Below are positions 27,492 to 35,240 of a DNA stretch of 40,930 bases, one piece after another. The position numbers were made by a program, and so were the translations under genes. The DNA comes from Phycisphaerales bacterium (GTDB lineage: Bacteria; Planctomycetota; Phycisphaerae; Sedimentisphaerales; Anaerobacaceae): assembly GCA_020352215.1 (NCBI GenBank), contig CP070675.1:3219499-3260428 (forward strand), in the 5' to 3' direction. The notes beneath the pieces were generated by a model. That model saw only the letters and a program-made list of their open reading frames with translations, searched no databases and was not told the origin of the DNA. Every line of letters starts with the position of its first letter. Position 1 is the stretch's first letter.

Positions 27492-29036
27492 GTGACGCGG
27501 TTGTTAGTAGTGCAGGTTGCCGCGCTGATCGTGTTGTCGGCTTCGTTGCAGCAGGCTGTTGCAACGGCGGCAGGGCGAGCTGTCACGCTGCACCAAATGG
27601 CGACGCAGGGTAATCTTGAGCGAGTGAAATCCCTGGTCGAGGGTGGCGCGGACATAAATGCGCAGGACAGACAGGGTTGGACGCCGTTGCAAACTGCAAT
27701 CCGGCGCCAGCAGAAAGAGATCGCAGAATACCTTGTAGAGAAAGGTGCGGATGTCAAGATTGCGGACAGTGTCGGCCAGACCGCACTGCACGTGGCCTGC
27801 TTCAAAGGCAGCGCCGAGTTGACGACTCTGCTTATCGGGAAGGGAGCCGACATCAATGCCCGGGACCGTGCGGGGCAGACACCGCTGCACTTCGCCGCAG
27901 AACACGGGTGGAAAGATGTCGTGGAAGTGCTTATTGCCAAAGGCGCCGATGTGAACCTTCAGACCCCTCGGGGCGAGAACGCTTTGTCAAAGGCCGAGAG
28001 GCGGAGGCAGCAGGAAGTGGTCGAGCTGTTGCTACAGCACGGGGCCAAGGAGCCCACACTCGTACTTCCCGCTGACGGGCGCTACTACGGTGATTCGGAG
28101 ACCGGCAGTCCGTATCCGAATAATGCGCGTCAAGTGGCGCCTCGGGGCCGGCAGCTCACGCGTGCGCCCGCAACGAGAGCGTTTGTACTCGGTGACCCCA
28201 ATGAGATAAAAGCCAAGATTAAGGAGTTTCCGGGCCTCCAGAAGGGTGTGGATACGGTCGTAGGCAAGAGCACGACTGTGGAGCGTTCTTGGCTGCAGAG
28301 GAGGATGGACAACAGGACCTCGTTGGCCAGAGCCGTGCAGACGCAGGCCGCGGCTGAGCTTGCCTTCATCCGAACGTGTGCCGTCGAAGAGAAAGCAGAA
28401 AAGACCACGAAGGCGATCGATGATGTGCTGGCCAGCAGGAAGAAGCGATCGGCTATGGTCGACAAGGAGCTACAGGCCCAAAGAAGGGAGCAGAGGTTGA
28501 GCGGACAAGATATGCGCGGCCGCGGGCGGGGAAGGATGCCCAGTAGAGGGGCCAGAGGAAGGTATCAGCAGCAGGGACGTTCGAGAGGGGGGCTCCCGGC
28601 AGGAGCGGGATCTTATCAAGGTCCCTATGCAGGTCGGGGCGTCGCGCCCGGAACGAGTCGCTCCAGCACGGGGGCCAGCGGTGTCGAGCCCCTCGACCCC
28701 GAGACCGAAAATCAGGTTCGCGATTGGACCAGCGCAACTACGGATAACAGGACGACTTTGGCCAGGTCGGTACACGATCGAATCTGGGCAGAGATGACTT
28801 CGATACGCGAAGTCGCCGTCGCGGAGGAGGCCAAGAAGACGACGGCGGCCATTGACGGGGTGTTGCTGAGCAGGCAAGAGAGGCTCGCACAGCGCATCGC
28901 CAAGATGGAGGAGGCACGAAGATCTCTTACCCAGCCGCAGGGTCCGCGAGGCTCGACGCGAGATCCTCGCATGAGAGGACAGCAAGGGTATATGCAGGAT
29001 GGGGGCGCACCCAGCAATCGGCGGCCGGGAAGGTAA
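27492..29036 (+). CDS. Secreted ankyrin-repeat protein with duplicated helical module and RG-rich linker
   Basis: I start this 514-residue protein at GTG 27492 because CGGGAGGA (27478-27485) is correctly spaced and the first residues then form a signal peptide (VTRLLVVQVAALIVLSA, cleavage near AVATA). Five ankyrin repeats follow (about residues 29-190), with typical TPLHFAAEHGWKDVVEVLI and GADINARD patterns. After a linker there are two copies of a predicted helical module of about 50 residues, both starting NRT(S/T)LAR and containing EKTTKAID or KKTTAAID. They are separated by about 90 residues rich in Arg, Gly and Gln (RGRGRGRMPSRGARGRY). The C-terminus is again Gly/Arg-rich. Ankyrin repeats normally bind other proteins; the partner is unknown and I recognise no family for the module. 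Open codons continue upstream to 27429 but lack a ribosome site. Confidence 0.8.
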   Translation: MTRLLVVQVAALIVLSASLQQAVATAAGRAVTLHQMATQGNLERVKSLVEGGADINAQDRQGWTPLQTAIRRQQKEIAEYLVEKGADVKIADSVGQTALHVACFKGSAELTTLLIGKGADINARDRAGQTPLHFAAEHGWKDVVEVLIAKGADVNLQTPRGENALSKAERRRQQEVVELLLQHGAKEPTLVLPADGRYYGDSETGSPYPNNARQVAPRGRQLTRAPATRAFVLGDPNEIKAKIKEFPGLQKGVDTVVGKSTTVERSWLQRRMDNRTSLARAVQTQAAAELAFIRTCAVEEKAEKTTKAIDDVLASRKKRSAMVDKELQAQRREQRLSGQDMRGRGRGRMPSRGARGRYQQQGRSRGGLPAGAGSYQGPYAGRGVAPGTSRSSTGASGVEPLDPETENQVRDWTSATTDNRTTLARSVHDRIWAEMTSIREVAVAEEAKKTTAAIDGVLLSRQERLAQRIAKMEEARRSLTQPQGPRGSTRDPRMRGQQGYMQDGGAPSNRRPGR

Positions 29037-29253
29037 CAGCGCCGAACGGCCCAACGATCCGCTTTGAGGGAGCGGGAACCGGTTGGAGGCCGCCGCGCGT
29101 CGCGAGACAGATCGCGGGGCCGCATTGTCAGGCGCGCGACGGCGTGCATCGCTCAAGGCTGTCACCGGCATGGTTTCGAAGGTCGATGGACGGCGTTACA
29201 ACGCGACTCTGGGGGTGAAAAAGGGGGGGGTATCGCTCGCTTGCGCTATTGAT

Positions 29254-29282
29254 TATAATCCCGGCACGATTGATGAAAGGAG
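29254..29282 (+). promoter_or_regulatory. -10 element and ribosome site of the SDR gene, behind a G8 run
   Basis: A perfect TATAAT (29254-29259) precedes AAAGGAG (29276-29282) and ATG 29289, so the leader would be about 23 nt. No good -35 is seen at the expected place (29231-29236); a run of eight G (29223-29230) lies directly upstream. Confidence 0.45.
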
Positions 29283-29288
29283 TCTGAG

Positions 29289-30017
29289 ATGCCGGGGCGG
29301 TTATCTGGAAAAGTTGCTCTCGTGACCGGGGCCACCAGGGGTATTGGCAGGGCGATCAGTAAGGCGTTGGCCGAAGAGGCCGCGACAATCGTGCTGGCAG
29401 CGCGCTCGCTGCCGGGCCTTCGAGAGACTGCTGGTATGATCAGCGGGGCAGGTGGCAAGGCGGAGATCGTTGGCACCGATCTGGCTGACGAGGAATCCAT
29501 CAAGAATCTTGCGAGAGTGACCGGCGAGAAATTCGGCCGGGCAGACATACTCATCAATAACGCAGGGGTAACTCATTCGGCGAAACTCGAAGAGACAAAG
29601 ACGTCGGATTGGGACCGCTGCCACGCAATAAACGCGCGGGGGCCATTCATCCTTTGCCGGGAAGCTCTGCCGCTCCTGAGGAAGGCCGAAGCTGCACACA
29701 TTGTCAACATCGCTTCTGTTGTAGGCGTCAAGGGCTATCCGCTCCAGAGTGCGTATACCGCGTCTAAGCACGCGCTGCGGGGTATGAGTATAGCGCTTGC
29801 TGAAGAGCTTCGGGCCTCGAATGTGCGTGTTCACGTGATCTGCCCGGGCGGCGTGGATACGGACATGGTGCAGAACGTGCGTCCTGATATTGAGAAGAAC
29901 GAACTTATCGGACCAGCCGAGATTGCCGAGTTGGTCCTTTACCTCGTGACGCACAGAGGTAACGCCGTCATAGACGAACTACGCGTGCGAAGAGCAACGG
30001 CGTCGCCCTGGTTTTAG
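29289..30017 (+). CDS. Short-chain dehydrogenase/reductase (classical SDR, FabG-like)
   Basis: This 242-residue NAD(P)-dependent oxidoreductase has the classical SDR layout: TGATRGIG at about 14-21, NNAG at about 90-93, catalytic Ser in NIASVVG and the YTASK pair (Tyr/Lys), followed by ICPGGVDTDM. The R in TGATRGIG and the ARS after strand 2 suggest NADPH. The C-terminal RRATASPWF end is common in SDRs of unknown substrate. The substrate cannot be read from sequence; 3-oxoacyl-ACP or a sugar/polyol are possibilities. It is followed 40 bp later by dtd and is probably co-transcribed with it. Confidence 0.88.
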   Translation: MPGRLSGKVALVTGATRGIGRAISKALAEEAATIVLAARSLPGLRETAGMISGAGGKAEIVGTDLADEESIKNLARVTGEKFGRADILINNAGVTHSAKLEETKTSDWDRCHAINARGPFILCREALPLLRKAEAAHIVNIASVVGVKGYPLQSAYTASKHALRGMSIALAEELRASNVRVHVICPGGVDTDMVQNVRPDIEKNELIGPAEIAELVLYLVTHRGNAVIDELRVRRATASPWF

Positions 30018-30057
30018 CCTTGGCGGCGTGCAGCAGTATCGCAGGAGGTTATGGGCC

Positions 30058-30507
30058 GTGCGAGCAGTCATACAGCGGGTACTCAAGGCAGAGGTCCGGG
30101 TCAATGGCCGCTCAACGGGGCAAATCGGCAGGGGCCTGCTGGTGTACCTCGGCGTTGGGGCAGGTGACACCGAACAAGACGCTGAGTTCATGGCCGAGAA
30201 GCTCGTGAACCTCCGTATCTTTGCCGATGATGCCGGCAAAATGAATCGAAGCGTGGTTGACGTGGGCGGCGGCATTCTGTTGGTCAGCAATTTCAGTCTT
30301 TATGGTGACTGCCGGCGAGGACGTCGGCCCGGCTTTGACGCCGCAGCCGAGCCCGAGTTGGCCCAGCAGCTTTACGAAAAGGTGATTGCCTTGATTGACC
30401 AGCAGGGCGTGCCTGTCGAAAAAGGTGTCTTTGGCGAATACATGCACGTCAGCAGTACCAACGATGGCCCCGTGACCTTCCTGCTCGACAGCAGCCGGCT
30501 GTTCTAA
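30058..30507 (+). CDS. dtd: D-aminoacyl-tRNA deacylase
   Basis: This 149-residue enzyme hydrolyses D-aminoacyl-tRNAs (and Gly-tRNA-Ala) to keep D-amino acids out of proteins. I start it at GTG 30058: the family begins (M)RAVIQRV, and AGGAGGT (30043-30049) lies eight bases upstream; the frame's extra upstream codons are not conserved. Characteristic elements are VRAVIQRVLKAEVRV, GRGLLVYLGVG, the SNFSLYGD segment (SQFTL-type motif), and the cross-subunit Gly-cisPro motif NDGPVTF near the C-terminus. Length is exactly typical (about 145-150). It is the second gene after the SDR, and about 155 bp separate it from the convergent PEP-CTERM gene. Confidence 0.96.
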   Translation: MRAVIQRVLKAEVRVNGRSTGQIGRGLLVYLGVGAGDTEQDAEFMAEKLVNLRIFADDAGKMNRSVVDVGGGILLVSNFSLYGDCRRGRRPGFDAAAEPELAQQLYEKVIALIDQQGVPVEKGVFGEYMHVSSTNDGPVTFLLDSSRLF

Positions 30508-30662
30508 GCCTTACCGTGCGGAGTGCCTCGTTGGAAACGGTTCAGACGTGATGGTTGTGGACACGGGTCACGGCTCGAACGACCGAAAGTGGCGGTGCGC
30601 CCTGTCGCCCGGTGTGGGATGCGGTGTTTGCGCGGGCCCGGGCCTGGTGGCCCCTTTGCCAA

Positions 30663-31211
30663 TCACTTTCTGTTTCTAAGAACGGCGCCGGCCAGGCCCC
30701 CGAGTCCGAGCAGGGCCACAGTTGCCGGTTCCGGTACTGCCGCCATAACCTCTGATGCGCCTTCAGGAACGATTGTCCTCGGGGCACCGGAAACTCCGCT
30801 AAGACCGTGTCTGCTGTAGTCAAGGGCCGCCGGGAACGTGCCGCTGCCACCGCCGCCTCCGCCGGCAGAGCCAAGCACGCTTTCAACCGGCTTAAAGACT
30901 GCAACTACGACTTTCGATCCGTCAAGATATACGGTGGTGCTTTTGGCCTTTGGGTCGCCCACATCGCCGAGCCAGTACGCGAACTGAAAACCGGGCTGCG
31001 GTTGCGCGCTCACGATGACCTTTGAGTTGGGTTCGAAGTGGTGCAGACCCGTGCTCGGTGTTATAGTGCCGGCCTTGGTCGGACTTTGCTCGAGAAGTAG
31101 CTGCACGGCCGGGCTCTGGCAATACGCCGGCTTGAGCAAGCCAACCGCAAGCGCGGCGACGATTAGAATCATGCCCTGCCATCGGCGACCAGTTGAATTG
31201 CTGTGTTTCAT
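30663..31211 (-). CDS. PEP-CTERM sorted exported protein with InlB B-repeat-like domain
   Basis: This 182-residue exported protein has an N-terminal hydrophobic signal (MILIVAALAVGLLKPAYC, about residues 14-31) after a basic start. The middle, about 44-110, resembles a divergent InlB B-repeat domain (AGTITPSTGLHHFEPNSKV, then GFQFAYWLGDV, then VVVAVFKPV). A Gly-rich hinge (SAGGGGGGSG) follows. The C-terminus is a textbook PEP-CTERM sorting tail: VPEPATVALLGLGGLAGAV then RNRK, meaning VPEP, a hydrophobic helix and a basic end, processed by an exosortase not encoded here. I prefer ATG 31211 because GGAGGT lies ten bases upstream; a GTG at 31229 is in frame but would overlap that site. It may be attached to the surface matrix; its ligand is unknown. 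Confidence 0.85.
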   Translation of the reverse strand: MKHSNSTGRRWQGMILIVAALAVGLLKPAYCQSPAVQLLLEQSPTKAGTITPSTGLHHFEPNSKVIVSAQPQPGFQFAYWLGDVGDPKAKSTTVYLDGSKVVVAVFKPVESVLGSAGGGGGGSGTFPAALDYSRHGLSGVSGAPRTIVPEGASEVMAAVPEPATVALLGLGGLAGAVLRNRK

Positions 31212-31373
31212 CGCCCCATCAACCTCCACTTGATCTCGTAAATGGGATGCGGTCGGAATTTCGAATCCATATCATCAACGCACGAAGCCGTGGACTTTGT
31301 ACGTCCTAAGACAGGAATCTCGAAGCACCCCCCATCAGGTTCAAGTCAACCCCCAGTCTTTGACTATGGTAAT

Positions 31374-31402
31374 AGCATACCCTATCTGGCCACAAAAGTC
31401 AA
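31374..31402 (-). promoter_or_regulatory. Probable promoter of the PEP-CTERM gene
   Basis: On the minus strand TTGACT (31397-31402) and TATGCT (31374-31379) are spaced by 17 bp. Transcription would start near 31367, giving a leader of about 155 nt to the ATG at 31211. Confidence 0.45.
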
Positions 31403-31559
31403 GAGTCTTCAGCGGTGACACGCGACACTGGAACGTTTTTTTCCGACATCGCGTTCTTAATCACAAATAACCGATTGATTTTCGGACGCAGGTGGTGTTT
31501 GAGATGAACAGGCGGTGAGTTTCTTTGCCGCAGTCACACCTGCCATACGAAAGCTGCCC

Positions 31560-31575
31560 CTGTACGGCCGTACAG
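31560..31575. repeat. Perfect 16-bp palindrome resembling a LexA-type operator
   Basis: CTGTACGGCCGTACAG is fully self-complementary and fits the CTGT-N8-ACAG pattern of proteobacterial LexA boxes. It lies about 160 bp upstream of the putative PEP-CTERM promoter and 160 bp beyond the DUF481 stop, so it does not overlap an obvious promoter. Planctomycete LexA specificity is not known to me. Confidence 0.3.
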
Positions 31576-31734
31576 TGACGGCCCCTGCGGTCGAGTGTCG
31601 CTGATATGGCTCGGGCGCTTAGGTCTCACTGGGCTGTGCGACCTCGTTCGAATGCCCGGACCCGGCGCCGAAATCGCGCTCGGCGCTTCTTACTTGTGAG
31701 CCGCCGACATCTTCCGACCTCTCAGCGGATCTGC

Positions 31735-32763
31735 CTAAAAGTTTAGGCCCGCGCCGAAGATGTACTTTGTGTCGGTGTTCTGGGCGCCCGGGGCCGGCGT
31801 TGCGTCGTAATTGAAGATCACCTTGAAGTTAGTGAACATGTTCTTGGTGAAATTGGCGCGAAGCTCGCCCGTAGTTGTCATGTAGTAATCGGTAAAGTCA
31901 TCGATGCTTGGGTAGTACGTAAGATCGTGAAGGAACTTGATGGACTTAGTCACTTGCCTGTCGAAGTTGTAGCCGGCCTGAATGGAGAGCTCACTGCTGC
32001 TGGTAGCGACGCCCTGGAATTTCTCATAGAGGGATGCAATACCGGCCTCGGTTGAGAAGTTTGTTTTCGCGGATTCGATCCACTGATAACCGGCACCGCC
32101 GCCTATTAGAACGCGCCGATCGAGCAGTGCGATACTGTCCATCTCGTAACGGCCGTCAACATAGCCGTACATCTTCTTCGAGAAGAAGTAGTCGTACTTG
32201 GCCTTTGCTCGCCACCAGTCTTCGGTGATGGTCTTGACCCCGGTTGTCGGACTTTCCTGCTGTCCTTTGGCGAAATCTAAGCTAGCCTGGGTTCGATCCT
32301 TCTCAGTCCGCCTTGTGAGGCTGATGCCGATATTACCCGCTTCGGTCTCGGTGTTGCCCGTTGTGCCGGTGAACCCGGCCGTGATGTTGCCCGTCCACCT
32401 TGGCTTGGGTTTGGCCGGCGGGTTGATCGAGACGATCGAAGAGAGGTCGAACTCCTGAGCCTTTAGTGCTTGATCGGCTTCGATGGCAAACCGGTTGGGC
32501 TCGGCTTTGGCAACTTTCTGGTCGAGAACCGTCCCGTCCTTCAAGTGAACTTTCAGCCGAGAGTCACTTTTGAAAGTCTGTATGTTCGATAGATCTACGG
32601 TCACCTCACCCGCGAGGTCCGACTTGAAGACCAATTTCCCATCCAGAAGCTTATCTATCTTGCCGGTGAGCCGATCCCCATTTTTCAAGAACAACTCGTC
32701 GCCATAAAGGGCCGATGAGAACGCCAGGACAACTAACAAGGTTATGAAAGTTCGATGACTCAT
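31735..32763 (-). CDS. DUF481 family outer-membrane beta-barrel protein
   Basis: This is a 342-residue exported protein. Residues 1-21 are a signal peptide (TFITLLVVLAFSSALYG). Residues about 22-115 form a small beta domain (LFLKNGDRLTGKID, VTVDLSNIQTFKSD) often found before DUF481. Residues about 120-342 are the DUF481 barrel: alternating strands such as WTGNITAGFTGTTGNTE, VLIGGGAGYQWIES and GELRANFTKN, ending in the aromatic C-terminal Phe (IFGAGLNF) typical of outer-membrane barrels. The role of the family (YdiY-like) is unknown, perhaps as a porin or salt-induced protein. A strong promoter precedes it; AAAGGG lies close to the ATG at 32763. The gene itself supports a diderm envelope in this organism. 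Confidence 0.88.
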   Translation of the reverse strand: MSHRTFITLLVVLAFSSALYGDELFLKNGDRLTGKIDKLLDGKLVFKSDLAGEVTVDLSNIQTFKSDSRLKVHLKDGTVLDQKVAKAEPNRFAIEADQALKAQEFDLSSIVSINPPAKPKPRWTGNITAGFTGTTGNTETEAGNIGISLTRRTEKDRTQASLDFAKGQQESPTTGVKTITEDWWRAKAKYDYFFSKKMYGYVDGRYEMDSIALLDRRVLIGGGAGYQWIESAKTNFSTEAGIASLYEKFQGVATSSSELSIQAGYNFDRQVTKSIKFLHDLTYYPSIDDFTDYYMTTTGELRANFTKNMFTNFKVIFNYDATPAPGAQNTDTKYIFGAGLNF

Positions 32764-32846
32764 GAGCTACCCTTTCAAAGTGTGTGGACACAAAGCCGTT
32801 TGCAGCATGTACACTGCACAAGATTTAATACTGCCGAACGGCGCGG

Positions 32847-32875
32847 ATTATTGGCGTGATGGATGCGCTTGTCAA
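32847..32875 (-). promoter_or_regulatory. Strong promoter of the DUF481 gene
   Basis: On the minus strand a perfect TTGACA (32870-32875) and AATAAT (32847-32852) are 17 bp apart, giving a transcription start near 32840 and a leader of about 77 nt. This is the best consensus promoter I found in the window. Confidence 0.7.
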
Positions 32876-32977
32876 GAGTGCACAGTGCCGCCCCGAAGTT
32901 GCCATCCGCCCTATGCTCTTTCAACGCTCAACGCAGGACGTTCGTTGTGCTTGAATTACCAACGCCGATTACCGGGT

Positions 32978-33958
32978 TTATTTCGTCGTACCTCCTAAAG
33001 CTCCGCCCTTGATATGAATGTCTCGCTGCGGGAAGGGTATCGTGATGCCGCTCTCGTCGAGGGCGAGTTTGATCTTGGCGGTTGTGTCGAAGCGCACGTT
33101 CCAGTAGTCAGAGGCCTTGGTCCAAGGCCGGACAACAAAGTTGACGCTGCTGTCGCCAAGTTCTGATACCGCCACCGTCGGGGCCGGATCCGAAAGGATT
33201 CGATCATCCTCGGCCAGCACATTTTCGATCACTTGTTGAGCTTTCTTCAAGTCATCCTCGTAAGAAACGCCCACGACCATGTCGACGCGCCTTGTCCCGT
33301 TGGCCGTGTAGTTGCTGACGTTGCTGCCGGTAACCTGGGAATTTGGCACGATGATGCGGATGTTGTCGGGAGAGTTCAGCACCGTAGTGAAGATCCCTAT
33401 CTCTTTGACAGTGCCTTTGGCTCCTCCTGCCTCCACAAAGTCGCCGACTCTCATTGGCTTGAATATGAGCATCAGCACGCCGGAGGCGAAGTTGGCCAGC
33501 GAACCCTGCAAAGCCAAGCCCACTGCCAGGCCGGCCGCTCCTAAAACGGCTATGAACGAAGTGGTCTGTACGCCCATGTTGGCCACAGCGGCTATGACGA
33601 CAAACGTGAGCAGGACAAGATAGAACAAATTTTCGCTGAAACGCACCAAAGTCTTGTCCACCTTGGCCTTGGTCATCGCCTTGCCCGCGAGCCTCGAGAA
33701 GAACCTTGCGAGCCAGCGTCCGACTATGAAGATTGCTATGGCGCCGACAATCTTCAGCCCGTACTCTGCCAGGTACGCATATATCCTTGTCAGAACTTCC
33801 TGTGCAGTCTTCAGATCTAAGCTGACTTCCCCGGTGGTTCCAACCTGGTTCTGATCAGGGGGCTGCTCCTGGGCCGCATTCGCGACAGCAGAGCAGAGCA
33901 GCACAACGGTAAACAGCAGCAGCGGGAGTTGGCGAGCCTTCGTTTTCAGCGATCTCAT
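32978..33958 (-). CDS. Small-conductance mechanosensitive channel (MscS family)
   Basis: This 326-residue inner-membrane protein should open under membrane tension to release solutes in osmotic downshock. It has a cleavable-looking N-terminal signal (LLLFTVVLLCSAVANA), a short periplasmic linker rich in Gln/Pro, then three membrane helices: about 48-66, 88-110, and the pore helix GAAGLAVGLALQGSLANFASGVLMLIF, which closely follows the MscS TM3 Gly/Ala pattern. The beta domain begins at KPMRVGDFVEAGG and contains GTVKEIGIFTTVL and VPNSQV, all MscS hallmarks; the C-terminal alpha-beta domain ends with GITIPFPQRDIHIK. Length is a little over E. coli MscS (286). AGGAGG sits just before the ATG at 33958. 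It is probably a single-gene unit. Confidence 0.95.
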   Translation of the reverse strand: MRSLKTKARQLPLLLFTVVLLCSAVANAAQEQPPDQNQVGTTGEVSLDLKTAQEVLTRIYAYLAEYGLKIVGAIAIFIVGRWLARFFSRLAGKAMTKAKVDKTLVRFSENLFYLVLLTFVVIAAVANMGVQTTSFIAVLGAAGLAVGLALQGSLANFASGVLMLIFKPMRVGDFVEAGGAKGTVKEIGIFTTVLNSPDNIRIIVPNSQVTGSNVSNYTANGTRRVDMVVGVSYEDDLKKAQQVIENVLAEDDRILSDPAPTVAVSELGDSSVNFVVRPWTKASDYWNVRFDTTAKIKLALDESGITIPFPQRDIHIKGGALGGTTK

Positions 33959-34431
33959 ATTCTGCCTCCTTTCAAGAATGGATGATGTGTGTTCTCGTGC
34001 ATGGACTAACTAATCCTGCTGCTCAGCTCATCGCTGCGGAGTAACGGGCAAAACACGATGCGGATCAGCAGTGTGACAGGAACGCAGTTGCGCACAACCG
34101 ACTCCTTTCAGATCACGTGCACACAAGTGTGCCTCGAGACTGTCTCGTTGTGCTCTAACGGACGCTGCAAGGCGGTCTCCATGATAGAGCCGGCCGATTT
34201 TCCCGTCAAGAGTCCCGCGCCCCTGCCGCCAAAGGCTCTGCGCGAGATCGGCCGTTGCCTGGGTTTCAGGGGCTTCCGCGGGCAGATGATGCTACTGCCC
34301 GATTACGTCTTCTGCCTTTGGTCTGGTGTGAGCCCCGTACGCGCTTACTCTCTGCTGCTAATATCCGCGCTTTGAGCGGCCGAAGAGATGTAATGGTATG
34401 TGTTGTGTTTGGGGGCACCGTGGAGAGGCAT
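33959..34431. other. Divergent intergenic region
   Basis: About 470 bp between the mscS-like gene and a plus-strand membrane-protein gene. A 14-bp inverted repeat, GCACACAAGTGTGC (34119-34132), stands out. I saw no convincing promoter pair and no gene; the open frame covering part of it is not preceded by a ribosome site. Confidence 0.4.
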
Positions 34432-35202
34432 ATGAGGCGAATTGAAGAGTACGCTCGGCGGGCCCAGGAAAGGGCGAAACGGCGGAAAAGCCGTTGGAAC
34501 TTGCTGCTGATTCCGCTCAGTGTTGTGGGCATTGCAGCAACTTGGGCAGCGATGGTTATAGGACTTTTGCGGATTCAGCACAGCCTCGTTCCTCAAGGTG
34601 CAATACTCGCCAGTCACACTCGGATTGGGGGCATCTTTCTATTTGTGCCCGCCCTCTTTCCCGCTATGGCCATCGGCATGATGCTGGCAAATCTCGCGGC
34701 CTGGTGCATCATCCCGGCCAGAAGGGTCTTTCAGAAGGAAGCGCGAGGCGTCAAGGGCACGTCGTTCAAGGAGGCAATGAAACACCTTTCCATTGCCTCA
34801 GCAATTCTCGTGCTGATCGCAGCGCCGCTGAGTATCTTTGGTACGATGAACTACTTCTACGTTACGGAGAGCGGAGTCTATGTGAACCCGTTGCTTTCTG
34901 TGCGGGAGCAGCACTACGATTGGTCCGACATAGTAGCAGTCGAGACAAGATGCATCGCCGAACGTGACAACCTCCACCTCAACTACATCCTGCATATGAA
35001 GGATGGGCAGACAGTTGACCTGCTCGAAGAGCCGAGGATGAAGTTCGTCAATGCTTTTGATCAGATCAAGCCCTTGGTCGATGAGCAAGCCCACATACGC
35101 TACACGAGTGACATAAGGACGCGCGGAGTCAAGAGGCTCAGAAGTCGGTACCGAGCGCACCATGCCGACAGGATTCTTGAGGTACTCAGGTCACACTCAT
35201 GA
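34432..35202 (+). CDS. Unrecognised membrane protein with three transmembrane helices
   Basis: I do not recognise this 256-residue protein. I start it at ATG 34432 because GGAGAGG (34422-34428) is just upstream; a longer open reading (back to 34255) exists without a ribosome site. Residues 1-20 are strongly basic (RRIEEYARRAQERAKRRKSR), which favours a cytoplasmic N-terminus. Hydrophobic helices are at about 22-46, 65-95 and 119-143. The last 110 residues are soluble; VTESGVYVN, DWSDIVAVET and LNYILHMKDGQTVDLL have the strand pattern of bacterial PH-like domains, but this is only an impression. The end is basic (RGVKRLRSRYRAHHADR). It stands alone, convergent with the aminotransferase gene 38 bp away. 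Confidence 0.65.
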   Translation: MRRIEEYARRAQERAKRRKSRWNLLLIPLSVVGIAATWAAMVIGLLRIQHSLVPQGAILASHTRIGGIFLFVPALFPAMAIGMMLANLAAWCIIPARRVFQKEARGVKGTSFKEAMKHLSIASAILVLIAAPLSIFGTMNYFYVTESGVYVNPLLSVREQHYDWSDIVAVETRCIAERDNLHLNYILHMKDGQTVDLLEEPRMKFVNAFDQIKPLVDEQAHIRYTSDIRTRGVKRLRSRYRAHHADRILEVLRSHS

Positions 35203-35240
35203 GCACAGATCGTCTCTACCCCTTGCACAACCTCGCTGAG

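Larger units (their letters stand above)
31212..31734. other. Intergenic region upstream of the PEP-CTERM gene
   Basis: About 520 bp without a gene. It contains a probable minus-strand promoter (31374-31402) and a perfect 16-bp palindrome (31560-31575). The DUF481 gene ends at 31735 with no obvious T-rich terminator. Confidence 0.5.

Noticed and set aside
29083..29325. Small open frame overlapping the start of the SDR gene
   Set aside because: It has no ribosome site, covers the SDR -10 element and ribosome site, and resembles nothing known.
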